Assembly (NCBI RefSeq): GCF_964030895.1
Contig: NZ_OZ034986.1
Span: 1,054,001-1,118,000 of the forward strand
DNA from: Spiroplasma endosymbiont of Nebria brevicollis
Lineage (GTDB): Bacteria; Bacillota_I; Bacilli_A; Mycoplasmatales; VBWQ01
DNA length: 64,000 nucleotides
Direction of reading: 5' to 3'
A model generated the notes under the pieces. It was not told the origin of the DNA and searched no databases. It saw only the letters and a list, made by a program, of their open reading frames with translations. A program made the translations under genes and the position numbers. Positions 31,358 through 41,998 of this stretch are shown one piece after another (the first letter of the stretch is position 1; each line of letters starts with the position of its first letter).

Positions 31358-31591
31358 TTAATCACCCCCTTTCTCTAATTCTTTTTGTTGTTTTTCCATT
31401 TCCAATCTACGTTTTTTCTTTTCAAAATCTTTACGACAATATAAACAATCAGGGTCACTATCATTTTCCTTTACATGTTTTTTATGTTTAAATTTCTGTA
31501 TACCTTCATGTATTCAATTACGAGAAAATCAAAGAATAAGACCAAAACCACCCATATACGTTAAATATTTAACTATCTCTTTCATATCCAT
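31358..31591 (-). CDS. Plectrovirus B 77-aa membrane protein with CxxC
   Basis: Identical to A; one membrane helix and a basic CLYC-containing coiled tail. Start overlaps the stop of the 35-aa gene. Confidence 0.55.
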
Positions 31592-31698
31592 TATTTTCTA
31601 CCCCCTAAAAAATCATCATAATTCATATTTTCATTTAATCCTTGTTCTAATTCTATACACATACACCTATAATCTCGTTGACAATAACATTTATTCAT
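31591..31698 (-). CDS. Plectrovirus B 35-aa Cys-containing peptide
   Basis: MNKCYCQRDYRCMCIELEQ start with four Cys, then the NMNYDDFLGGRK end shared with A. Ribosome site AGGAGATG. N-terminal half unrelated to A, a sign of recombination. Confidence 0.45.
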   Translation of the reverse strand: MNKCYCQRDYRCMCIELEQGLNENMNYDDFLGGRK

Positions 31699-31710
31699 TT
31701 TAAACATCTC

Positions 31711-32542
31711 CTATAATCTATAATAATTTTCATCAAATTCTAACCTTGCATTAATATTAAGTTCACTTCCGTCAAAACTATAATTACTGCTACTATCATT
31801 AATACTTTGATAATCATCAACAACACTGTCATTAATTAACCCCGCTCTTTCATCAGTAAAAACTTCTTGTAACTCAGTATTATTATGAGTACTTCCCAAT
31901 GGTAACAATAAAGTATTAACTATTTCACTAGCACCCGCTATTATTGTAGGAATAGCATAAGCATTATTAATACCCATTGCTACACCACTACTAATTAAAC
32001 ATCCACCAGTTGCCATAATTACAAATCTTTCTTATACTCTCAAAACGATTAGGTATTAATTAACTTAAACCACTAACAACATTCGCTATACCAAAACTAT
32101 TTAAAGATATATAAGTATCTCAATCTACAAAAGGCACATCAATAATAGGTTTAATAGTTGTAAATGGTGGATATGTTGGTCTTGGTGGTTCAGTTGGACA
32201 AGGTGGTCAAAAACAAGGTTCATCTTTTAATAAAGACAAAGACTTATCTACATATTGAACAAACTTAGCATAATTAATTAAACCAATTGTACTTAAACCC
32301 AAAAATATCTTTTTATAACTATTAATAACTTTATTTCTAGTAGTTGGTCTTTGATTAATATTCCATATATCAATTCCTAATTTCTTACTAAATAATAAAG
32401 AATTAATACTGCCTAATATTGGGTTTTTTAAATATTGACCATAATAAGCACCAACTCCAACCATAGCACTTAATGGACTTAATCCTATTTTTACTATCTT
32501 TGTTAAAGTATAATTACTAGTTTGTTCTAATTCATTAGGCAT
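31711..32542 (-). pseudogene. Plectrovirus B large membrane protein, nonsense and frameshift
   Basis: Homologue of the 280-aa tailed-prophage protein and of the A copy. A TAA follows VSGLS where the others have Glu, and about 15 codons later a base change in length shifts the frame before MATGGCLISSG. The C-terminal tail differs from A and ends DENYYRL. Confidence 0.7.
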
Positions 32543-32643
32543 AAATAAAACTCCTTACTTTATTAATAAGGAGCTTATTTATACTAATTAGAGTAAGGGG
32601 CAAAAATACACTAAAAAGTATATATATGCCCCTTATTAAATTT

Positions 32644-32757
32644 TTATTTATTTCTTTTATTCTCTTTTCTTATTCATTCCATTTCATTTGCTATTTTATA
32701 ACACATTTCACAACCATATATTCGTTCATAAGTTCAATCACCACACTTATGTTTCAT
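32644..32757 (-). CDS. Plectrovirus B 37-aa Cys-containing peptide
   Basis: Start overlaps the stop of the Cys-rich gene by 11 nt. KHKCGDW and GCEMCYK give three Cys, possibly a metal site. No equivalent in A at this place. Two TGA-Trp codons. Confidence 0.4.
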
Positions 32758-32950
32758 AATTTAACTTACTTTCTTGCTGTCTCATTGCCTTATTTAAAGC
32801 AATATCTAATATACAATTTGGACAATAATATTTTCTAGTATATAAATTTTGTAAAACTCTTTTAGGACAAATAATTTGGCCACAAAGTTTACACATATAC
32901 ATTGCTAAATGAAATGGTTGTTCACATGAGCAATTATCATTTTTAGCCAT
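32747..32950 (-). CDS. Plectrovirus B Cys-rich (zinc-ribbon-like) protein
   Basis: A 67-aa protein with CSCEQPF, MYMCKLCGQIICPKR and YYCPNC, highly similar to the A copy. Probably zinc-binding; role unknown. Confidence 0.6.
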   Translation of the reverse strand: MAKNDNCSCEQPFHLAMYMCKLCGQIICPKRVLQNLYTRKYYCPNCILDIALNKAMRQQESKLNYET

Positions 32951-33007
32951 AATTTAATTTTCTCCTAACCTAAAATAATTATTTAAAATTACCCTTTTAA
33001 TAAATAA

Positions 33008-33283
33008 CTATTTTCAATTAGAAAGTTTTTTAATATTACCGCTTAAATCTAATTCAAGTGAATAAAAATTACCAACTTTTAAATCAACAGTAGATAAACA
33101 ATTATTAAAATCACTAGCAAATTCTGGATTATATCATTTATCACGTGTTTGACCAGTTGGCACGCTTGTTTGTCTATTTATTTCTACAAACTTCAAAACA
33201 TCAAACTTTAATGTTTGACCTTTATTATTTTTATCGGGAATAATACGCCCTTTTTCAATATTAACTAATTGAACTTTAAACAT
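33008..33283 (-). CDS. Plectrovirus B putative ssDNA-binding protein
   Basis: A 91-aa protein in the same place as the 95-aa gene of A, with DKNNKGQTLKFDVLKF and DKWYNPEF segments, little further similarity. Leader motif GAATTGCCGAGG overlaps its Shine-Dalgarno and is shared with rep B. Confidence 0.4.
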
Positions 33284-33334
33284 AAAAAAACTTAACCTCG
33301 GCAATTCATTAAAATTTAATTTAATAAGTTAAGC

Positions 33335-33367
33335 ATAGTAGGGTAACCTACGCTTAATAAGCGTATA
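33335..33367. promoter_or_regulatory. Two adjacent palindromes (B intergenic)
   Basis: GTAGGgtaaCCTAC followed by ACGCTTAATAAGCGT, between the rep terminator and the next leader. Candidate operator or origin elements. Confidence 0.4.
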
Positions 33368-33395
33368 TCATAAAAAAATAAAAATACAATTAAAA

Positions 33396-33444
33396 ATAAA
33401 AAAATGAACACTAGTAAGAATTGCCATAATTACTAATGTTCATT
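33396..33444 (-). terminator. rep terminator hairpin with leader-complementary loop (B)
   Basis: A 15-bp stem (33403-33417 with 33430-33444, two mismatches) followed on the minus strand by seven T. The 12-nt loop contains GGCAATTC, the complement of GAATTGCC found in the leaders of rep B (34443-34453) and of the next gene (33297-33307). Same arrangement as in A with a different sequence. Confidence 0.65.
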
Positions 33445-33489
33445 AACCATTATATATATAAGTAAAAATATAGAAAAATCAGTTTTTTT

Positions 33490-34434
33490 CTAATGTAACA
33501 CTTTTTTCTGAAAAAATATTTTTTCAACTTTATTACCAAAAACTTTATTAAGAAAAGTCAAAACATTTTTATCTTTTTGAATTAAATAACCAATTTCACT
33601 AGTCCGTAAATAATGCTTATGCGATAATGCACTTAAATATCCATAACGTTCATAATCTTCATATTCTTTAAAATAATCATTTACAACAGTACTTTCAATA
33701 ATACCACCAATCATAACAGTATTACCTTCACTATCTTTTGGCGTTTTAAAATAAAACACATTTGTTGCTTTAATTATATCTTGTATTGTCATGTTTTTAA
33801 TTCCACGAACTACAATAGGATTTTTACAATTACGACTAAAAGCATAAGCCTTTACACCTACATCTGTTTGATTTAAAGACTTAACATCATCTAATGCTTT
33901 TGTAACATATTTCCCTAAATATTTAACTACAAATTCATTTGTACCTTTTTTAACAACAATTAACTTAATACCTTGCTTCTCAGCATGTGGTCATCAATCA
34001 ATTATCATACTGTAAGGTATTTTTCTATTAAATAAAATATGAAAATGTACAGCACCGCGAGTTTGATATTCATAAACATAAAAATACTTTAATTCACCTA
34101 AATATTTAGAACGTTTAGGGTCATTTCATCACTTTTTTAATTTAAGAAAAAATAAACGAATATCTTTTTTTGCTTTTTTAATATCTTGCATATTATCTTT
34201 ATAAGTTAAAGTAAGAAAACTCATCATTTTACTATCATAAAAATTATGTAATGCTTTTTGTATTAAATTAGTCTTAGTACGAGATGTATTATTTCTTAAT
34301 TTTTGTTTATTACCAACATAAGACTTTCCCCTAACATTCCCAATATTATTTAAAAAAGAAATAGGTAAAATCACATTCTTAACATAACAAGCATAAAAAA
34401 TCTTTTTAACATAAAAATCTTGTTGAATATCCAT
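33490..34434 (-). CDS. Plectrovirus B Rep (HUH rolling-circle endonuclease), intact
   Basis: A 314-aa initiator: FLTLTYKDN (motif 1) near residue 75, AVHFHILFNRK (HUH motif 2) near 130, KYLGKYVTKA (catalytic Tyr motif 3) near 175. It would nick the replicative form at the origin and drive rolling-circle synthesis. The C-terminal third (about 210-314) is variable relative to A. Leader GAATTGCCGAG precedes the ATG and includes the ribosome site. The only replication gene still intact in region 3. Confidence 0.85.
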
Positions 34435-34550
34435 ATATAAAACTCGGCAATTCTAGGTTTTTTAAACACCAATTTCATACATTTTAATAACAAACAAATA
34501 CTAAAATAAAAAATTATAAAAACAAACACAAAACAAAAATGATACTTAAT

Positions 34551-34922
34551 TTAATTTAATTATGAATGATTTATATTCATTGTCTATCAACAACGAGTTT
34601 TTAATATTAATTAAAATTTTTATGAATTATTTTTAAAACTTTAAAAAAGATATTTGTAATTCTTTTCTTTTAATAAAATAGTCTGTTTTTGGTTCTATTA
34701 ATTCTATATTCATATATGGTATGTGGTACACGGCAGTCCAAGTATGTGTATTTATATTTGAAATACATATAATATTAAATCCATTATGATGGAGTGATAA
34801 TTAAATATGCTAATGAGTTAACTAGAAAATATAGCAAATTAACTCTAGAGGATAAATAACTTGCATTTTTTCTAAATTAATTTATAATTTTTATAAATAA
34901 GTATTTAGAAGGAGCAAGTATA
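34551..34922. other. Junction and promoter region
   Basis: Contains a minus-strand copy of a promoter-like repeat (about 34560-34612: AAAAACTC, GTTGTTGATAGACA, CATAAT) that could drive rep B, then sequence without ORFs up to the ECF gene. The ribosome site AAGGAG precedes the latter. Confidence 0.35.
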
Positions 34923-35600
34923 ATGGAAAACAGTGTCAAGTTTAAAAAAACAATCGAATTTAAAAGTAATAAGAAATTAAAATCTAATTCCAAAGCGCAA
35001 ATGTTCAAAATTACTCTAACAGGAATTTTATTAGGTTTAGCAGTAGCATCATCATTAATCGAAATTCCTGTTCAATTTATGGGGGTAATTTTACCATTAC
35101 GAGTGTTTGATTCATTAATTATTGCTTTTGCTATTCCAATCATTGGTCTCTATTATACATTAGTGATTGGTGTTGTTGAACCGTGATTACATTTATTATT
35201 AGATGGTGACCATCCACCATTACAAATTTTCTTTGATGATATTGCTAATGTTGTCTTTATTATTTCTTTTTATTTTATTTATTACTATTTATTTAAATTA
35301 CGTAATAAGAGTAACAATTTAAAAACTGATGTTATTAAGAAAGTTAGTGCGGGATTAGTACTAGTACCATTAAATGCGGTTGTTGCTTCCTTAGCTTTTT
35401 CATTAACATTAGTAGTACTATACTTTAATCCTACCCTATCACGACCAGGTGACTATTTAAACAATATTATTAACTTTAATAACAATGTTACAAAAGTATT
35501 CTTTATTTTAATTGGAATTGAAATCTTACGTTTTACTTTTATTTATATTTTATTTAGTTTGATTCAAAGACGAATTAGTCATATTCAAAGTTATTACTAA
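34923..35600 (+). CDS. ECF transporter S component, second paralogue
   Basis: A 225-aa membrane protein with a polar 25-aa N-terminus and six hydrophobic helices. LTGILLGLAVASSLIEIP and LPLRVFDSLIIAFAIPIIGLYY correspond to the conserved first helices of the paralogue at 16 kb. The loop after helix three has WLHLLLDGDHPPLQIFFDD, likely lining the substrate site. Vitamin or precursor uptake; substrate unknown. Begins just right of the plectrovirus junction, so its own promoter lies in the preceding gap. Confidence 0.75.
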
Positions 35601-35638
35601 TCTTAATTCAATATTAGCATAAGCATAACAAGTATAAG

Positions 35639-36780
35639 TTAATTAGCTTTTTTTGGTAATTTAACAATGTTACTTTTAATTTCCTCAATTTCTTTAACAT
35701 CAGTAATATTATTAAATAAATGATAAAGCATATAATTTAATTCTTTTGGTTTGGTAAAATGACTATTAAAATATAAAACAGTTTCATCGATGGTTTGCAT
35801 GAGAACCAAAGTCTGCTTGGTATTAATACTATTGTTTTGTAATGGTAGTTTAACAAATGTTGGTAAAGCACTAACAAAATTATAATCTTCTAATGATTTT
35901 TCTTTTTGAGTATAATAGAAAATCTGGAAAGCACTAACTTTAGCACCAATCGTTTTAATAGCATTTTTAACAGCTGATACTTGTGTTGCTAACATATTTT
36001 TAATTAGTAAAGTAATAACAATGGTAATAGTTCCAATTGGCAGAATAATAGAAAGAATTAAATCTAAGTTAACATTGAATTGTTGAACAAAGATTGCTTT
36101 AATTGGATTTGTTTATTATATTGTAGTAAATAATACAAAATTAGGTGATTTTCATCATTTATGTATTACTAATACTTCTGTTTTAGTTTTTAAGATATAT
36201 CAGAAAAAATATGAATTTAAAACTAATACTACACCATAAATTAAAACAATTAATGTTGTTAAAAAATTAAAGAAACTAAAAACAATAGCTAAATTAATAA
36301 CAAATCCTAAATACATTTTAGTATCATAGATAGGATAATCATTAGAAAATTGGGTACTTAAACCGTATTTCTTTTCAAAGTGATTACATTTGTATAATTT
36401 AATAATTACTACAATATAATAAACAAATCCAATTAAAGCAATAAAGATGTATGAATAGGCAGTATTAACACTATTTACACGTTGGGTTCAAGCAGCGCTA
36501 TAATCACTAATTGGTGTTTCTTTACCTTTTACAAATTGAAATGACAATAAAGAAAAGTCAATTAAAGGATATTTGATTGCTAGTAATTGTTGATATCAAC
36601 CAGTTTTTGCAGCATCCAACTTATAATCTTTATTTGTGCTCGTTCTTGTAAGAATAAGATTAAAGCTGTCATTAATAGACCAATAAATATTAATCAAAAA
36701 AATGTTAAAATAAAATATTGTGAACCTAAAAATTTATGTGGTCGTAATTTTTGCTTTAAAGCAAAAACTTTTTCATTCAT
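35639..36780 (-). pseudogene. Polytopic membrane protein, frameshift and inverted duplication
   Basis: Start MNEKVFALKQKLRPHK with GGAGG site and a first membrane helix, then a frame shift near codon 50 (after FLQE). The second frame contains membrane segments (IFIALIGFVYYIVVIIK; INLAIVFSFFNFLTT) and ends at stops created by an antisense copy of one of its own segments. The C-terminal 130 codons resume as an open frame (LILSIILPIGTITIVI to KLPKKAN). No family recognised. Confidence 0.6.
36093..36442. repeat. 37-bp perfect inverted repeat (36093-36129 / 36406-36442)
   Basis: The arm at 36406-36442 encodes on the minus strand the membrane segment IALIGFVYYIVV; the arm at 36093-36129 is its exact reverse complement. 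Base identity stops sharply at both edges. The 276 bp between keep a normal frame, so the second arm is an antisense duplication within the same gene. Confidence 0.9.
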
Positions 36781-36949
36781 TATTTTTCCTCCCTTTTCAT
36801 TTAAAATAGTAACCGCTTATTTTAATTATAACACTTATTAGTAAAAAAATTTGTTTGTTTAATTTTCTGTCAAATTATTTTGAATTATATTTTAATCTTA
36901 GGTTGGGACATAATCAAAAGGAAAGTCAGGAAATATGAATTCATTTAAA

Positions 36950-37225
36950 CACAAAAAGAGAAACTAAAAGCAATTAAAAACTTATTGTTGATAGACACTA
37001 AATGAAATATTTATATGATACCTTTATAAATTAAAACATTTAAACGACAATCTCAAAGCGTTAGATGAGCAAAAAGAACAAGTAAACAGTCGCAGCCAAA
37101 ACTACTGAAAACACAAATTCTTTCTTTGACTTAACAATTAAAGCAAGAATTCGATAACCGTAGAAAAGAATTAACAAATAATGCTAAGAATAGATTCGAC
37201 CCTAACTTGGGATAATTATATCTTC
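36950..37225 (+). pseudogene. Remnant of a cargo-like gene
   Basis: Begins with a promoter-like repeat (AAAAACTTATTGTTGATAGACA ... TATGATAC) similar to those at 34.6 and 42.5 kb. It is followed by coding scraps such as LKHLNDNLKALDEQKEQVN and DNRRKELTNNAKN in different frames, charged and coiled-coil-like. Too decayed to identify. Confidence 0.35.
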
Positions 37226-37235
37226 AAATTTTATT

Positions 37236-37263
37236 AAAAAATGAGCAATTGCTCATTTTTTTT
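37236..37263. terminator. Palindromic terminator
   Basis: ATGAGCAATTGCTCAT flanked by A5 and T8; bidirectional, serving asnS from the right as well as the remnant from the left. Confidence 0.65.
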
Positions 37264-37361
37264 GTCATTAATTCAATTGCTAAATAAAAAATTTTGAAAA
37301 CTGATATGATGATACTTAAATATTGAAAAACTACCCAACCTTCAGTAAATAAGCCTAATCT

Positions 37362-38777
37362 TTAAAATGATAAATTATTAGGTGTTCTTGGAAAAGGAAT
37401 TACGTCTCTAATATTACTAATTCCTGTTATAAACATTAGTAAACGTTCTAGTCCTAAACCAAAGCCAGCACTAGGAGCATAACCATACTTACGTAAATCA
37501 AAGTATCATTGTAAGCCATCACCTGCTATTTTAAATTGCTTCTTATTGCTTAATAACTGTTCATAATTGTCTTCACGAACTGAACCACCAATTAACTCAC
37601 CAATCCCAGGTACTAATAAATCCATAGCAGCTACTGTTTTTTGTTCAGGATGGTTAACGTCCATCGCATTTAATTTCATATAAAATGCTTTAATGGATTG
37701 TGGATAATTAATAACAAATGTTGGTTGTTTGGTAATTTCTTCACATAAATATCTTTCATGTTCAGATTGTAAATCAATTCCTCATTTAATATCTTTAAAC
37801 TCAAATTCTTTCCCTGCTCCTTGAGCATTAATTAGTAAGTCAATGACTTCACTATAAGTAATAACTTTAAAGTCAGATTTTGCACCAGCAACAACTTTTA
37901 ATTTATCAATTAATGGTTGCTCCTTAGTTACTTGTTTTTGGTTTAATCAAGTTAGTTCTGGTAAACAATTATCTAACACATCGTTAATCACACTTTTAAT
38001 TAATGCTTGGGCTAATTTAATATTATCTTGTAAATTGGCAAATGTAAATTCTGGTTCAATCATTCAAAATTCAGCAGCATGACGTGAAGTATTAGAATTT
38101 TCAGCACGGAAAGTAGGACCAAAAGTATATACTTTTTGTAATGATTGGGCATAAGCTTCTGCATTTAACTGACCACTAACAGTTAACGACGCTTTTTGAC
38201 CAAAAAAATCATCTTGATACTTGTTATTAGTAATTGTTGTCACAATAAAGTTTTCACCTGCTCCTTCAGCATCATTGGCTGTAATAATGGGACTGTGTAA
38301 GTAGACAAAGTTTTGGTTATGGAAAAATTTATGAATAGCTCACGATACTTGGTCACGAATTTTAAACACTGCTAAAAAGGTATTAGTACGACCACGGAGA
38401 TGGGCATTATCTCGTAAAAACTCATTAGTGTGTTCTTTCTTTTGAATAGGATAATTAGGATCAGCAACATTATAAATAATAATATTAGTTACTTGTAATT
38501 CAAAGGGTTGGCTTTTACCTGGTGTTAATAATAAGTTACCACTAACACTAATAGCACTGCCAGTAGTAAGGCTTGTACATGCTTTTCAATTTTCAAGTTT
38601 CATATTATAAACTGCTTGTAAGTTATTGACAGAAGAACCATCATTTACATCTAAAAATCCAACATTTTTACCATTACGATTAGATCGTATTCACCCATTA
38701 ATAGTTATTTGTTCTGGTAATTTTCGATTTGATTTTTCATTAGTATTAATAAATAAATTATTAATGGTATAAATCAT
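37362..38777 (-). CDS. asnS: Asparaginyl-tRNA synthetase
   Basis: A 471-aa class IIb synthetase. An N-terminal OB-fold anticodon-binding domain ([25 protein letters not shown], residues 23-47) is followed by the class II core: motif 2 [21 protein letters not shown] and motif 3 [11 protein letters not shown] near the C-terminus. The residues HAAEFWMIEPE distinguish AsnRS from AspRS. Full length. It charges tRNA-Asn in the cytoplasm. Single gene between two terminators/promoters; ribosome site AAGGAGG. Confidence 0.95.
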
Positions 38778-38976
38778 TGTGCTTCCTCCTTATAATTTTA
38801 TATAGTAAAATAATTATATATTAACTATTAAGAATAGTATATTAACTATCCTAATTATTTTTAATAAACGGTAATTTGATAACACAAAAGTAATTTGTAA
38901 AATTATTTTTAGTTTTTTAATAATGAGTTAGTGTTATAATTTAATAAATAGTTAACTAAAAAGGAGGTTATATATT

Positions 38977-39517
38977 ATGCATAAATTTTTAGAAATAATT
39001 AAAAAAGGTCATATGGAAGGAGTTAGTGAACCTTGGTGCAATAATGAAGGTGTAGCTATATTTACCATTTGTGTTCCAACATAATCAATCTTGATTTTTA
39101 TTAATTAATGAAAAAAATCCTTTATTTGAAACTAAATTAGAAACTAAATACGGAACTTTAACTGGTGGCTGTAAAAAAGAACAAACAGTTTTACAAACAG
39201 TTATGGATGAAGTATTAGAAGAAACAGGGATTGATATCACAGCACTGTCTAAAGAAAACATTTATGCTGTTGGTAGTTACTATGCTAATAAAACCTCTAT
39301 CAAATTATGACATCTGTATGCCCTTGATATTTCTAGTTTAAACTTGGATTTAAAAGAAACTTATTTTGGTCCTGGCGATAATAGTAAAGGTGAGCGTGGT
39401 ATTAATGGTAGTTTTGTTAATCAAAAAGAATTTGTTGGCGTTAATGATACACTAGCACTAGCAATTTATGCCAAATTATGTTTAAATAAAATAATAATCC
39501 ATCCACAAATTATGTAA
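38977..39517 (+). pseudogene. Nudix-family protein, frameshifted
   Basis: Start with AAGGAGG; the first 36 codons (to IFTICVPT) run into a stop, and the rest continues one base on (HNQSWFLLINEKNP). The Nudix box is visible as GGCKKEQTVLQTVMDEVLEE plus TG, but the usual first Glu and the Arg of RE are replaced by Gln and Asp. Substrate unknown. Either a pseudogene or a sequencing slip at the ACAT/AAT site. Confidence 0.65.
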
Positions 39518-39530
39518 AGGTAATAACTAA

Positions 39531-40454
39531 ATGTTTAAAAATAAAAAAACAATAGTAAAACAAAAAGTAAAAAATATTCAGCAATTCTTATTAACTATTC
39601 CTCGTGATTTAAAATCTATTCCTTTTTCGGCTCAAGTAGCCATTATTTGCTTAGGATTATTTATGGTTTGAAATATATTCTTTGATTTTAACCATTTTCT
39701 TAACCCTAAACATTTTCCATCAATTTGGAAAATTGTTAATAATAAACAAGAAGAAACTTGAAAACAAGTATTACTAATGCTAAATGGAATGGCTGCCTTT
39801 ACCAATATAATTTGTGTCATTTTAATAGCATTAGGTAAAATATCTAACTATTTTTGAGGATTTATTTCTGTAACCGTATATGGTTTATTTTCTTTAACAT
39901 GAGATTACGTTGGCGATATGCAGTTAAATTTATTTTTCTTTTTACCATTCCAATTTATTGGTTATAGTTTATGAAAATTTAACTTAGATTCCCAACAAGA
40001 CATTATTTCAAAACGTCTTAATTTAAAAACAGGTATGGTAACAATTTATTTTTCCATTATCTTAACTGTTTTCTTTTATTTTGAAATTCCCGAGTTTTCT
40101 CGTGTTATATTAGGTACTTATGATTTTGAAGGAAAAAACTGATCCAAATTATTACCACATGTTCTTGATTCTTTAACTAATGGTTTGAGTATTGCTGCCC
40201 AAATTTTAATGTTAATGCGTTTTCGTGAACAATGAATTTTTTGAATTATTGTTAATATACTGCAAATAACAATGTATTCTGGAATTGCTCATAGTACTAT
40301 AGATATTAATTTGTTAATTATGTGAATAGTAGCACTTGGTAACTCATGTTTTGGGTGTTATCAATGATTCTTTGTTCGTAGTCGTGAGAAATTAACAGAA
40401 AAAACTAAAAACGAAATATTAAAATATGAAACACCACAACAATTTAAGAATTAG
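39531..40454 (+). CDS. PnuC-type nicotinamide riboside/vitamin transporter
   Basis: A 307-aa membrane protein with about seven to eight helices. The C-terminal half carries LLPHVLDSLTNGLSIAAQIL followed by RFREQWIFWIIVNILQI, the conserved PnuC signature (double Asn and Trp residues near the substrate channel). It imports a phosphate-free vitamin, most likely nicotinamide riboside, by facilitated diffusion with intracellular trapping. Starts 13 nt after the Nudix frame, so the two may have formed an operon. N-terminal 35 residues are cytoplasmic and basic. Confidence 0.8.
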
Positions 40455-40480
40455 TTATTAGAAAGGACAACATAAAACTT

Positions 40481-40963
40481 ATGAACCATAATTCATATCT
40501 TTTAAATAATTTAAAAGATACCAAACAATTAGCAAGAATAATTGCCAATATTGCCCAACCTAATTTAATCTTATTGTTAAACGGGACACTTGGTAGTGGA
40601 AAAACACAATTAACAAAATTAATTGGTGAAGAACTTGGTGTTAGTGATATTATTAATTCACCGACTTTTATTATTTGAAATCAATATGCAACTAAACATA
40701 AATGAAACTTAATTCATATGGATGCTTATCGTTTAAATAATGTGACCCATCTTGAAGAATACTATGAAATCATGGCTAATAATTTTATGATTATTGAATG
40801 ACCTGATAAACTACCTATTAATTGACAACAACATATGTACATAGAAATTAATTTTACCATTACTAATGCAACAAAAAGAGTAATAACCGTTAATACTAAT
40901 TTGTTAACAAATAAAGATAAAAAACAACTACAAGATTGATTAAAGCACTTATTTATTATTTAA
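40481..40963 (+). CDS. tsaE: tRNA threonylcarbamoyladenosine ATPase
   Basis: A 160-aa TsaE: Walker A LLLNGTLGSGKTQLTKLIG near residue 31, the switch/Walker B region NLIHMDAYRL, and IIEWPDKLP. With TsaB and TsaD it makes the t6A modification of ANN-decoding tRNAs. Length is standard. Cotranscribed with pnuC (26-nt gap, GAAAGGA site). The partner tsaC is represented in this window only by a fragment inside plectrovirus B. Confidence 0.9.
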
Positions 40964-40988
40964 AATCATTCTATGTTATATTAAATTA

Positions 40989-41926
40989 GGCTTTTCTCCC
41001 TTTATGTACTATTAAATTTTATCACATAAATGCTGAGAAAAGCCTATCTACGGACTTCTCCCCACAGTTTTAAATCAAACATAGCATTACAGTTTCAAAA
41101 CTAGGTATGTTATTGAATTTATATGCTGATTCTTTTGCATATAAATGAACATGATGTTTTGCAACTTTGATATGTGTTTTAAATGTTCTTCGTATATGTT
41201 TTCATACTGATTCAATTTGGTTGGTATTTACACCAGTTTTTGAAACATAGCCATTTTGATGGTTAACTGTTTCATGCTTAGTGAAAACCGATTTCAAATC
41301 GCGATATCCTTTTCACAAATCAGTATGTACATCACACTTTGAAGACATGTGGTTTCTTGCAAACTGCAAAAGATTTTTACTGTTTGCGTTTTTCAATACT
41401 TTCACAATTAAATTATTGGTTGTTTTTTGATAAATGCCAACAATCAAGGTTTTGTTTAACAAGGATCTTCCTTGTTTTTTAAAACCCATATGTGAAAGAT
41501 ACATTTCATCTATTTGCACTATCCCTTCAACAATGAATTGAGGTTTTTGTTTAGCAATGGCACTTCGGATTTTATGACCCATTCTTCAAGCTGTTTTCAA
41601 GGTCACTCCCAATTCTTTTGCAACATCAGTTGATGGAATTCCATGTTTGGTGTTTATTCATCTAAAGATGAGATAAAACCAAGATATTAAAGACGTTTGG
41701 GACTTTGAAAATATAGTGCCCGTGAGAATACTAAATGTTTGATGACATTTCAAACATCTCATTCTTTTTAAATCAGAAGTATTCAAATTAAAACTAGAAC
41801 ACCTAATACATTTGCTTTGTTTCAAACTTGCTATATATGCAAGACATTGTTTTTCAGTTTGAAATATTCTGTTGAATTCATTTCAATTCATTTTTTCCTC
41901 CACAAGTACATGTGGGGAGAAGTCCG
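40989..41926 (-). mobile_element. IS1595-like element, copy 2 (intact)
   Basis: A 938-bp element with a perfect 8-bp target duplication TTAAATTA (40981-40988 and 41927-41934). The end at 40989 has the 58-bp hairpin with GGCTTTTCTC arms, as in copy 1; the other end begins CGGACTTCTCCCCACATG. An inner copy of the latter motif sits just after the transposase stop (41050-41066). Confidence 0.9.
41070..41891 (-). CDS. IS1595-family transposase, intact
   Basis: A 273-aa protein read through several TGA-Trp codons. N-terminal zinc ribbon (CIRCSSFN, CLKCHQTFSILTGTIFSKS), then WFYLIFRWINTKHGIPSTD and the DDE/DDN core: VQIDEMYLSHMGFKKQGRS, DVHTDLWKGYRD, and VNTNQIESVWKHIRRTFK. These fit the ISXO2/IS1595 fold. 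The ribosome site is AGGAAAAAA just before the ATG. Frame intact, so this copy could move itself and copy 1. Confidence 0.85.
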
Positions 41927-41998
41927 TTAAATTATTAGTTAAGAATTTTGTTCAACTAATAATTTAATTATATAAAATAATGAAAAGGAGAAAATCAA

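Larger units (their letters stand above)
27095..34550 (-). mobile_element. Plectrovirus (SpV1-like) prophage B, decayed
   Basis: A 7.4-kb unit bounded by the direct repeat TGATACTTAAT (27095-27105 and 34540-34550). Same gene order as A. Rep, the ssDNA-binding-like gene, Cys-rich gene, small membrane genes and cargo are open; the large membrane protein, adsorption and ATPase genes are broken. Confidence 0.7.

Noticed and set aside
41313..41582. Separate 89-aa gene starting GHKIRSAIAK
   Set aside because: Part of the single IS1595 transposase frame once TGA is read as Trp.
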